Assembly: GCA_002396885.1 (NCBI GenBank)
Contig: DGXY01000075.1
Coordinates: forward strand, 129,327 to 188,363
DNA: 59,037 nt
Direction: 5' to 3'
Source: Akkermansiaceae bacterium UBA5020
Lineage (GTDB): Bacteria; Verrucomicrobiota; Verrucomicrobiia; Verrucomicrobiales; DEV007
Shown: piece after piece, positions 52,646-59,037 of the stretch
How positions within the stretch are numbered: the first letter of the stretch is position 1
Layout of the letters: the number at the start of each line of letters is the position of its first letter
Program-made: the position numbers and the translations under genes
Notes under the pieces: generated by a model
What the model saw: only the letters and a program-made list of their open reading frames with translations
Told to the model about the DNA's origin: nothing
Database searches by the model: none

Positions 52646-53471
52646 TCACGGGGGTCGCGTCGGCCTCGGCGGTGCCAGCGACCGAATCGAGCTGCAGTGC
52701 GGCAGCGGCGTAGCGGCGGCCGAACTCGCGATAGGACGCCGAATCAAAATGGATCTTGTCGCCTTTGTGCGCGAGCCCCTCGGCGGAGACGAAAGCGCAG
52801 TGATCGACGAGATCCGGGAGGCGACGATGCACCCCGTCCACCATCGTGATCTCCGGGGTCCAAGGTAAGTCGGGAAATTTTCCCATCTGCCCGACGAGGA
52901 AAGGCACATCCGGAGATCCTGACAAAGCACGAAAACGCGCGACGAGATCGAGCAGCTTCGCCTCGTAGGCGGGCGCGAGCTCGGGCTTGCAATCGCTCTC
53001 GCCCTGGTGCCAGAGAATCCCTTTCAAGGTTCCCGTGGGAAGGGCCGCCTTGGCTCGCTTGACCGTGTCGTCCCAGGGATATGACCGGGTCTGGTCGTGC
53101 ATCACACCCGGCTTCCAGGTATCGATCGGCGATCCCCCCGCGGCGCAGGGAATGAGTCCGATGGTGATACCGGGACGAGCCTTGGCGATCTCTTTCGCGA
53201 AGGTGCGCCCGAGGCCGACGCCGGCGGTGGGCTTGTCCCAATGCATCGGATCGACCGCCGGCACCCAGCGGCCCTCGCGATCGAACATCAGGACGCGAGG
53301 ATCGGCCTGCTGATCCTCGGGAGTGACCTCGCCGCGACCAGCCATGTTCGACTGGCCGACGAGGAGGTAAAGATGGAAGTTCTCCTTCGGAGGCAGAGCG
53401 ACCTCCTGAGCCACGAGGGTCGCGGTCGCGAAAAGAGAAACAACGAAAAGCGAGGGGCGGCGTCCGTGCAT
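52614..53471 (-). CDS. Sialate O-acetylesterase-like (SASA) protein
   Basis: A 285-residue secreted esterase of the SASA/DUF303 family. ATG at 53471 gives the signal (LFVVSLFATATLVAQ). Motifs: YLLVGQSNMAGRG (Ser nucleophile at GQSN, residues 39-42), then LIPCAAGGSPIDTWKPG, KGILWHQGESDCKPELAPAY and a C-terminal HFDSASYREFGRRYA. The final 25 residues (SVAGTAEADATPVNGIDH) look unlike the family and run into the amidohydrolase relic in another frame, so the C-terminus is likely altered. Confidence 0.85.
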   Translation of the reverse strand: MHGRRPSLFVVSLFATATLVAQEVALPPKENFHLYLLVGQSNMAGRGEVTPEDQQADPRVLMFDREGRWVPAVDPMHWDKPTAGVGLGRTFAKEIAKARPGITIGLIPCAAGGSPIDTWKPGVMHDQTRSYPWDDTVKRAKAALPTGTLKGILWHQGESDCKPELAPAYEAKLLDLVARFRALSGSPDVPFLVGQMGKFPDLPWTPEITMVDGVHRRLPDLVDHCAFVSAEGLAHKGDKIHFDSASYREFGRRYAAAALQLDSVAGTAEADATPVNGIDHRLRQR

Positions 53472-53615
53472 GGGCTGATGGGGATTTTCTCCAGAGTCGG
53501 GAGCGCCGCGCGATTGGTCAAGCCTCGCGGGGGACGACTTCGCGCCGGATGAGGATTCCCCGCGGGCCTCGTTGCGGACTTGCCCCGGCCGCCGGAGCGC
53601 ATTAAACAAAGGACC

Positions 53616-54176
53616 ATGAAACCGCTCCTTGCCTTCCTCGCGATCACTTCCCTCGTGTCTCCGGTCCTGGCCGGGGATACGCCCACCCTGCCGGATCTCG
53701 AAGGCAAGCCCGTCGCCGTCCTCGATGCGGCAGGAAAGAAGGCGGTGGTGATCTTTTTCGTTTCGCCCTACTGCCCCACCTCGAACACTTTCGGTCCGGA
53801 GATGAATGCGATCGTGAAGGACTTCGGCAAGGACTTTGCCTTCCGCTTCGTCCACTCCGATACCACCGTGACCGAAGCCGACCGCAAGCAGCACGCGACG
53901 ATGATGGAGTTCACCGAACCGGTCCTGACCGACACCGCGCAAAAGCTCGCGAAGCAACTCGGGGCCAAAACCACGCCCGAGGTGGCCGTTGTCACTCCTG
54001 ACGGCAAGACCGTCTATCAGGGCCGCATCAACGACCTCTACCTCGGCCCCACAAAACGGCAGCGCGAGATCAAGACTCACGACCTGCGCGATGCGCTCAC
54101 CGCCGTGCGCGATGGCAAGCCCGTCGCAAATCCCAAGACCGAGGCGATGGGCTGCGGGATCGTCTTCGCACCCTGA
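53616..54176 (+). CDS. Secreted redoxin (thioredoxin-fold) protein
   Basis: A 186-residue exported protein; ATG at 53616 and a signal peptide (PLLAFLAITSLVSPVLAG). A redoxin core has FFVSPYCPTSNTFGPEMNAI, so the active-site is C-P-T-S with a single cysteine at residue 53. KTTPEVAVVTPDGKTVYQGR is the cis-Pro region, and the C-terminus ends TEAMGCGIVFAP with another cysteine. In PVC bacteria such domains often occur alone or fused to copper monooxygenases; here it stands alone. Confidence 0.8.
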   Translation: MKPLLAFLAITSLVSPVLAGDTPTLPDLEGKPVAVLDAAGKKAVVIFFVSPYCPTSNTFGPEMNAIVKDFGKDFAFRFVHSDTTVTEADRKQHATMMEFTEPVLTDTAQKLAKQLGAKTTPEVAVVTPDGKTVYQGRINDLYLGPTKRQREIKTHDLRDALTAVRDGKPVANPKTEAMGCGIVFAP

Positions 54177-54241
54177 ACCTCTCAATCGAAATCACCGATC
54201 GCGGCTTGCCTGCGATGGCGGGGTTTCCTATGCTCGCGTAA

Positions 54242-55579
54242 ATGAAGCGAATTCTCTTCCCCGTCCCCGCGCCCTGCGGGGCACTTTTTCTCTTGCTCGC
54301 CCTGGCCCATCCCGTCGTGGGCTCGGAGCGCGACGCGGTTTTCGCCAAGACGATCGAAGAGCTCTTCCCCAAACTCGTCGAGACCCGCCGCCATCTCCAC
54401 GCGAATCCCGAACTCTCGAACGAGGAGGAAAAGACGACCGCCTATGTCGCGAAGCGCCTCACCGAGCTGGGTCTCGAGGTCAAAACGGGCGTGGCGAAAC
54501 ATGGCATCGTCGCCCTCCTCCACGGCTCGGCTGCTGAAAGCGATCGCTGCGTCGCCCTGCGCGCGGACATGGACGCCCTGCCCATCACCCAACTCAGCAG
54601 CAAACCCTATCGTTCACAGAATCCGGGGGTGATGCATGCCTGCGGTCATGACGTCCACACCACCGTCGCTCTGGGGGTGGCCGAGGTCCTGTCAAAGCAC
54701 CAGGACCAGTTTTCCGGCACGGTGAAGTTCCTTTTTCAGCCTGCCGAGGAGGGCATGCCGATCGACTTCAAGGAAGACTGGGGTGCGAAACAAATGGTCG
54801 CGGAAGGAGCGATGGAGAATCCCCGGCCGGAAGCGGTCTTCGCACTCCATTGCCGTCCCACGATCACGCCGAATGGTGCCGACCTTGAAACGACCCGCTA
54901 CCTTGAGGCGGGACAGTTTTCCTACGCCTCGGGTTACGACAGCGCCAACAGCGACACCTTCGAAGTCGTCATCAAGGGGACGATGGCCCACGGCTCGGCC
55001 CCGCAGCGCGGAGTCGATGCGATCACGGTGGCGGCCGAGGCGATTACGGCCCTGCAGACAATACGCAGCCGCCGCACCGATACCCGGCAGCCGCTCGTGC
55101 TCACGATCGGGACGATCCAGGGCGGCCAGCGCCACAACATCCTCGCCGATGAGGTCCGCTTCACCGGCACGGTGCGCACCTACGACGAGGCCTTCCGCGA
55201 TTCGGTGACGCAGATGATGTATCAGATCCTCGACGGCATCACCGCGGCCCACGGAGCGAGCCACACCCTCGATTACCGGAAGGGATATCCCAGCGTCTAC
55301 AACGATCCCAAGCTGGTCGAGGCGACCCTGCCGACGCTGCGCCGGATCGCCGGAGAAGCGAACGTGATCGAATCGATCCCCGGCATGGGTGGTGAGGATT
55401 TTTCGCACTTCGCGAAGGTGAGCCCGGGTTTCTATTTCCGGCTCGGCGTCTCGAACGAGGCCAAGGGAATCAAGGGGGAAATCCACACCCCGGCCTTCGA
55501 TGTCGATGAGGAATGCCTCAAGACCGGGGTCGCGGGGATGGCGGGCGTGATCTGCGATTTTCTCGGCGGCGGAAAGTGA
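54242..55579 (+). CDS. Secreted M20 amidohydrolase (IAA-amino acid hydrolase-like)
   Basis: A 445-residue protein with an N-terminal signal (LFLLLALAHPVVGSERDA). Family M20D motifs: VALRADMDALPI, MHACGHDVHTTVALGVAEVL (metal Cys134 and His136), FQPAEEGMP, and GGEDFSHFAKVSPGFYFRLG. The dimerisation domain includes GTMAHGSAPQRGVDAI. It releases amino acids from N-acyl-amino acids; a periplasmic site is implied by the signal. It begins 65 bases after the redoxin stop. Confidence 0.9.
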   Translation: MKRILFPVPAPCGALFLLLALAHPVVGSERDAVFAKTIEELFPKLVETRRHLHANPELSNEEEKTTAYVAKRLTELGLEVKTGVAKHGIVALLHGSAAESDRCVALRADMDALPITQLSSKPYRSQNPGVMHACGHDVHTTVALGVAEVLSKHQDQFSGTVKFLFQPAEEGMPIDFKEDWGAKQMVAEGAMENPRPEAVFALHCRPTITPNGADLETTRYLEAGQFSYASGYDSANSDTFEVVIKGTMAHGSAPQRGVDAITVAAEAITALQTIRSRRTDTRQPLVLTIGTIQGGQRHNILADEVRFTGTVRTYDEAFRDSVTQMMYQILDGITAAHGASHTLDYRKGYPSVYNDPKLVEATLPTLRRIAGEANVIESIPGMGGEDFSHFAKVSPGFYFRLGVSNEAKGIKGEIHTPAFDVDEECLKTGVAGMAGVICDFLGGGK

Positions 55580-55607
55580 AAAGACGAGGCCGGGCCGCCA
55601 AAAAAGC

Positions 55608-55640
55608 GGCCTACGGAACACCCCGAATACACCGAAGGGA
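55608..55640. repeat. Solitary arm related to the composite element
   Basis: GGCCTACGGAACACCCCGAA then TACACCGAAG resembles the arms of the elements at 12010 and 29815 (GGCCTACGGAATACAC...). No 26-bp or 55-bp array is attached. It lies between the M20 gene and the tsf terminator. Confidence 0.55.
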
Positions 55641-55648
55641 GAGAGGAA

Positions 55649-55682
55649 GAAAAAGCCCGGCCCCTTTCGGGAACCGGGCTTC
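55649..55682 (-). terminator. Intrinsic terminator of the rpsB-tsf unit
   Basis: Read on the minus strand, AAGCCCGG pairs with CCGGGCTT around TTCCCGAAAGGGG (itself pairing CCC/GGG), followed by TTTTTC. It lies 40 bases beyond the tsf stop. Confidence 0.85.
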
Positions 55683-55721
55683 AAAGGGGATGCGGACCTT
55701 CGGCCCGCCATCGCTCCAGGA

Positions 55722-56606
55722 TCAGGCTTCTTCGCCGAGGGCGTAGCGGCTGAAGCGGGCCACCGTGACGGTGTCGCCGCTCGCCTTGGAAAGCTCGTCG
55801 AGGAGGACTTGGATCGTCTTGTCGCCGTCCTTGATGAAGGGCTGGTCGAGGAGACAGTTGATCGAGTAGAACTTGCCGAGTTTGCCGTCGATGATCTTTT
55901 CAATGATCTCGGCGGGCTTGCCCTTCATCTGATCGCGGAAGATATCCCGCTCGGCCTCGACCTTGTCGGTCGGGACCTCGTCGCGACGGACGCAGATGGG
56001 GTGGGCGGCGGCGATGTGCATGCAGAGGTCCTTGGCGAAATCGGCTAACTCCTTGGAGGTGGCGGTCTCAGCTTTGCCACAGGTGATCTCGGCGAGGACA
56101 CCCACGCGTCCGGCCATGTGGATGTAGGAACCAACGAGGCCTTCACCGGAGATCTCGTATTTGGCGAAGCGACCGAGGCCCATGTTTTCGCCGAGCTGGC
56201 CGACCTTGGCCTTGATGAAGGTCTCGAGCGTCTCCGAGGCACCGGCGCCGTAGGACTGCGCGAGCAACTCGGGAAGAGACGCCACGCTGGGGCTGGAAGT
56301 GATGTGATCGAGGATCTCGTCGACGAAGGTTCGGAAGTTTTCGTTCTTCGCGACGAAGTCGGTTTCGCAGTTCACCTCGACGAGAATGCCGGTCTTGCCC
56401 CCGTCGAGAATGCGGGCGGAGCAGACGCCTTCCTTGGCGGCGCGGTCGGCCTTCTTGTCGGCGTCGGCGATACCCTTCTTGCGAAGGATCGTCTCAGCGG
56501 CCTCGAGATCGCCATCAGCTTCTTTGAGGGCGGATTTGCAGTCCATCATGCCCGCGTTCGTCTTGTCGCGGAGAGTCTTGATCAGTTCAACAGTGATTTC
56601 AGCCAT
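55722..56606 (-). CDS. tsf: Translation elongation factor Ts
   Basis: A 294-residue EF-Ts, ATG at 56606. It starts MAEITVELIKTLRDKTNAGMM with the conserved N-terminal UBA-like domain (DCKSALKEADGDLEAAETIL), RKKGIADADKKADRAA and VNCETDFVAKNENFRTFVD, the EF-Tu contact. It exchanges the nucleotide on EF-Tu. It follows rpsB by 117 bases, with an attenuator-like hairpin between. Confidence 0.97.
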   Translation of the reverse strand: MAEITVELIKTLRDKTNAGMMDCKSALKEADGDLEAAETILRKKGIADADKKADRAAKEGVCSARILDGGKTGILVEVNCETDFVAKNENFRTFVDEILDHITSSPSVASLPELLAQSYGAGASETLETFIKAKVGQLGENMGLGRFAKYEISGEGLVGSYIHMAGRVGVLAEITCGKAETATSKELADFAKDLCMHIAAAHPICVRRDEVPTDKVEAERDIFRDQMKGKPAEIIEKIIDGKLGKFYSINCLLDQPFIKDGDKTIQVLLDELSKASGDTVTVARFSRYALGEEA

Positions 56607-56663
56607 AACGATATGCGTGTTCAGTAGTCGGATTCTGGAATTCCGCGAACGGGATTCCGTGGC

Positions 56664-56697
56664 AAAAAAGTCATCTCGGGGAGCAATCGGCTCCCCG
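56664..56697 (-). terminator. Attenuator-like hairpin between rpsB and tsf
   Basis: Minus strand: CGGGGAGC pairs with GCTCCCCG (8 bp, positions 56690-56697 with 56677-56684) around a 5-base loop, then seven bases and TTTTTT (56664-56669). The spacing between stem and T run is longer than ideal, so partial termination, lowering tsf relative to rpsB, is plausible but unproven. Confidence 0.5.
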
Positions 56698-56723
56698 GCG
56701 TGGTTCCGTGGAGGGGAACCGGC

Positions 56724-57401
56724 TCAAACGACCGGGAGAACCGGATCGATGAGCTTCTTGAGGACGACGCGGATGGAGCGAATCGCATCATCGTTGCCGA
56801 CGATGGGATAATCGACCACCTCGGGGTCCGCGTTCGAATCCACCATCGCGACGATGGGGATGCGGAGCTTGCGGGCCTCGTTGACCGCGTTGTATTCGCG
56901 GGCGGAGTCGACCACGACCATGGCGTCGGGGAGACGGTCCATGTGGCGGATCCCAGCGAGACGAAGATGAAGCTTGTCGCGCTCACGATTGAGGGAGGCG
57001 AGCTCCTTCTTGCTCATCTTCTTGAAGTCGGGAGACTTCTGGAGATTTTCGAGGGACTCCATCCGACCAACGCTACGGCGCACGGTGGGGAGATTGGTGA
57101 GGGTGCCACCAAGCCAGCGGTGATTCACGAAATACTGGCCGGTCGCTTCGGCGGCTTCGCGGACGGCATCCTGCGCCTGACGCTTGCAGCCGACGAAGAG
57201 GATCTTGCGGCCGCGCGAAACGATGTCGCGGAGGAAGGAACCAGCGGCATCGAGTTGCTCGGCGGTCTTGACCAGATTGATGATGTGAACGTTGTGACGT
57301 TCGCCGAGAATGTAGGGACGCATTCTCGGATTCCACTTGCGGGATTGGTGGCCGAAGTGGACGCCGGCTTCGATCAGCTCGGTAAGGAGTTCGTTGGACA
57401 T
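56724..57401 (-). CDS. rpsB: 30S ribosomal protein S2
   Basis: A 225-residue S2. ATG at 57401 gives MSNELLTELIEAGVHFGHQS then RKWNPRMRPYILGERHNVHI; YFVNHRWLGGTLTNLPTVRR and LPDAMVVVDSAREYNAVNEA are diagnostic. The frame remains open upstream to 57530, which is not used. It is followed by tsf as in most bacteria. Confidence 0.97.
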   Translation of the reverse strand: MSNELLTELIEAGVHFGHQSRKWNPRMRPYILGERHNVHIINLVKTAEQLDAAGSFLRDIVSRGRKILFVGCKRQAQDAVREAAEATGQYFVNHRWLGGTLTNLPTVRRSVGRMESLENLQKSPDFKKMSKKELASLNRERDKLHLRLAGIRHMDRLPDAMVVVDSAREYNAVNEARKLRIPIVAMVDSNADPEVVDYPIVGNDDAIRSIRVVLKKLIDPVLPVV

Positions 57402-57410
57402 GTTAGAGGT

Positions 57411-57432
57411 GGTTTCCTTTTGGCAGGAAACC
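57411..57432 (-). promoter_or_regulatory. rpsB: Stem-loop in the rpsB leader
   Basis: A 7-bp perfect stem GGTTTCC / GGAAACC with an 8-base loop ends 9 bases upstream of the S2 ATG (minus strand). In other bacteria the rpsB leader is bound by S2 for autoregulation. That role here is inferred from position alone. Confidence 0.4.
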
Positions 57433-57582
57433 GGGGGTGTTTGAAAAGCGCCATCAGTCTGGTTCGCTCCTGGCCCTCGCGGGCACTCGCTTTTCGTTTG
57501 GTTCAGGGGATGGTCGGGAGCGGGCGGCACTTACGCGCCAAAATCGGTTAAATCAAGCAAAACTGCGATGCCGACGAAATCC

Positions 57583-57619
57583 GGGGAGTCGCGGACCGTT
57601 GCGGGTTCCGCGCTCCCCT
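57583..57619 (-). terminator. Imperfect hairpin after rpoC
   Basis: GGGGAG-T-CGCGGA pairs with TTCCGCG-CTCCCC with one bulge, 27 bases after the rpoC stop. No T run follows on the minus strand, so it may be a weak terminator or an RNA-processing structure at the rpoC-rpsB junction. Confidence 0.4.
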
Positions 57620-57645
57620 GAAAGCATCTCCACGGCGGGACCGGA

Positions 57646-59037
57646 TCAGGCCGGCTCACCGAGGAGTTGGTCGAGGGGGGATTCCTCCTCGTCGTCGCTG
57701 GCATTGGCAACGAGGTCATCCGGGATGGCATGTTCCAGCACGGCGAGATTCCGCGTCGTGTGGAAGCCGGTGCCAGCAGGGATGAGGTGACCCATGATGA
57801 CGTTCTCCTTGAACCCGCGAAGGTAGTCGATGCGGCCAAGAGTGGACGCCTCGGTGAGAACCCGGGTGGTGTCCTGGAAGGACGCGGCGGAGATGAAGGA
57901 GTCGGTCTCGAGCGAGGCCTTCGTGATCCCGAGGAGGACGGGTTCGCCTTCGGCGGGCTTGCCCCCTTGCTCGATCATGTCGGCATTGATCGCCTCGAAG
58001 GTCGTCTTCTCGATCTGGTCGCCCCAGAGGAACTGGGTGTCGCCCGGGTCGGTGATGCGAACCTTCCGAAGCATCTGGCGGATGATGATCTCGATGTGTT
58101 TGTCGTTGATCTCCACCCCTTGCAGACGATACACGTCCTGGACCTCGGAGACGAGGTGCTCCATGAGCGCGTGGGGCCCGAGGATGTCGAGAATTTCGTG
58201 GGGAGCAACGGCGCCTTCGGTGAGCTTCTGGCCCTTGTGGACACTGTCACCGGGCTGCACGAGGTAGTGCTTGCCGAGCGGGATGAGGTGCTCTTCCTGC
58301 TCGCCGGTGTCCGAGTTCGTGACGATGAGTTTGCGCTTCGCGCGGATCGTGCCACCGATGGATACCTCTCCGTCGATCTTGGCGATTTCGGCGATTTCCT
58401 TCGGCTTCCGGGCTTCGAAAAGCTCGGCAACGCGCGGAAGACCACCAGTAATGTCCTTCGTTTCGGACACCTTGCGGGGAGTCTTGGCGAGCTGGTCACC
58501 GCCCTTGACGGCTTGCCCTTCCTTCACGGAAAGGTGGGCCCCCGTTGGGATGGAGTAGGCGGCGAGCTCGTCACCGGTCTTGGCGTCAACGATGAGAATC
58601 TGCGGGTGAAGGTCTTCCTTGTGCTCGATCACGACGAGGCCCTTCGTGTTGGTCTCCTTGTCGATTTCGGTATCGAGCGTAATCCCTTGGATCATGTCGC
58701 GGAACTTGATCTTGCCCGGCTTCTCGGTGATGACCGGAACCGAATAAGGATCCCACGTCGCGAGAGTGTCCCCCTTTTTGATGTGGGAGTTGTCGGCGAA
58801 ACGGATTACCGAGCCACTCACGATGTTGTAGGACTCGAGCTCGCGCCCGTCTTTTTCGTGGATGGAGATGGTGCCGTTCTTGTTGAGCGCAACAAAGGTG
58901 TGATCGGCCGTCTCGACGGTGCGCAGGTTATTGTAATGAATGACCCCGGCAGCCTTGGCCTTGATGATGGGCTGCTTGAAGGTACCCGAAGCGACCCCAC
59001 CGACGTGGAACGTACGCATCGTGAGCTGCGTGCCGGG
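57646..59037 (-). CDS. rpoC: RNA polymerase beta' subunit, C-terminal part
   Basis: The last 463 or so residues of RpoC, cut by the window edge. The start seen is PGTQLTMRTFHVGGVASGTF, the conserved segment after the trigger loop region. Then SVHKGQKLTEGAVAPHEILD, VEINDKHIEIIIRQMLRKVR, TDSFISAASFQDTTRVLTEA and DYLRGFKENVIMGHLIPAGT, all RpoC signatures, and an acidic end (SDDEEESPLDQLLGEPA). The gene continues off the right end, and rpoB should lie beyond. Confidence 0.98.
   Translation of the reverse strand, partial: PGTQLTMRTFHVGGVASGTFKQPIIKAKAAGVIHYNNLRTVETADHTFVALNKNGTISIHEKDGRELESYNIVSGSVIRFADNSHIKKGDTLATWDPYSVPVITEKPGKIKFRDMIQGITLDTEIDKETNTKGLVVIEHKEDLHPQILIVDAKTGDELAAYSIPTGAHLSVKEGQAVKGGDQLAKTPRKVSETKDITGGLPRVAELFEARKPKEIAEIAKIDGEVSIGGTIRAKRKLIVTNSDTGEQEEHLIPLGKHYLVQPGDSVHKGQKLTEGAVAPHEILDILGPHALMEHLVSEVQDVYRLQGVEINDKHIEIIIRQMLRKVRITDPGDTQFLWGDQIEKTTFEAINADMIEQGGKPAEGEPVLLGITKASLETDSFISAASFQDTTRVLTEASTLGRIDYLRGFKENVIMGHLIPAGTGFHTTRNLAVLEHAIPDDLVANASDDEEESPLDQLLGEPA

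Overview
This window is GC-rich chromosomal DNA, very probably from a Verrucomicrobiota bacterium or a close relative in the PVC group. The evidence is gene content: a DUF1549/DUF1553 plus DUF1501 pair, an ECF sigma factor followed by a FecR protein with a LamG-like C-terminus, a 1324-residue PVC-type propeller/HEAT/cytochrome c protein, a sulfatase, and many secreted hydrolases with signal peptides. No tRNA, rRNA, CRISPR array, transposase or phage gene was recognised. The right end enters the 3' part of rpoC.

Layout. 1-6.9 kb (minus strand): phosphodiester glycosidase, ECF sigma, FecR/LamG, DUF1549/DUF1553 and DUF1501 genes, closed by a strong hairpin terminator at the left edge. 7-11.8 kb: HerA-like ATPase, sulfatase, SGNH hydrolase. 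12.3-15.8 kb: dnaE. 15.9-19.8 kb: a toxin-antitoxin pair whose promoter appears to start transcription at the ATG, an Lhr-type helicase, and a UPF0175/PIN pair with a damaged toxin end. 19.9-29.6 kb: kinase-like protein, four RNA-modification enzymes (trmO, rsmC, rsuA, RlmM-like), amidohydrolase, esterase, beta-helix protein and an orphan Phd antitoxin. 30-38 kb: PQQ-type propeller, hydrolase, DUF3482 GTPase with DUF2868 membrane protein, ruvC, thrH, SprT-like protein, cysE. 38-55.6 kb: lipoprotein amidase, giant heme protein, small secreted proteins, Uma2 protein, dehydrogenase with lysine-rich tails, dgkA, glcD-like oxidase, YceH, DUF2237, FAD oxidoreductase, sialate-esterase-like protein, redoxin, M20 peptidase. 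55.7-59.0 kb (minus): rpoC end, rpsB, tsf with leader and terminator hairpins.

The most unusual content is non-coding. (1) A composite intergenic element occurs twice, at 11.9-12.25 kb and 29.6-30.03 kb: a 26-bp tandem array, then an inverted-repeat pair enclosing 55-bp tandem repeats; a lone arm lies at 55.6 kb. (2) An 88-bp tandem array at 52.07-52.53 kb carries an identical stem with a GCGA loop in every unit. (3) A palindrome-rich REP-like cluster lies at 21.58-21.85 kb. (4) The 9-mer CCTGACAAA occurs eleven times, nine on the plus strand, where well under one would be expected from base composition. It falls inside genes in several reading frames, which suggests a DNA-level signal.

Most genes are ordinary housekeeping or secreted catabolic functions. 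The sigma/FecR/glycosidase/DUF1549/DUF1501 block looks like one regulated surface or periplasmic degradation module. Coordinates of starts were chosen from signal peptides, ATG/GTG positions and spacing. Functional calls rest on recognisable motifs, not on database searches.
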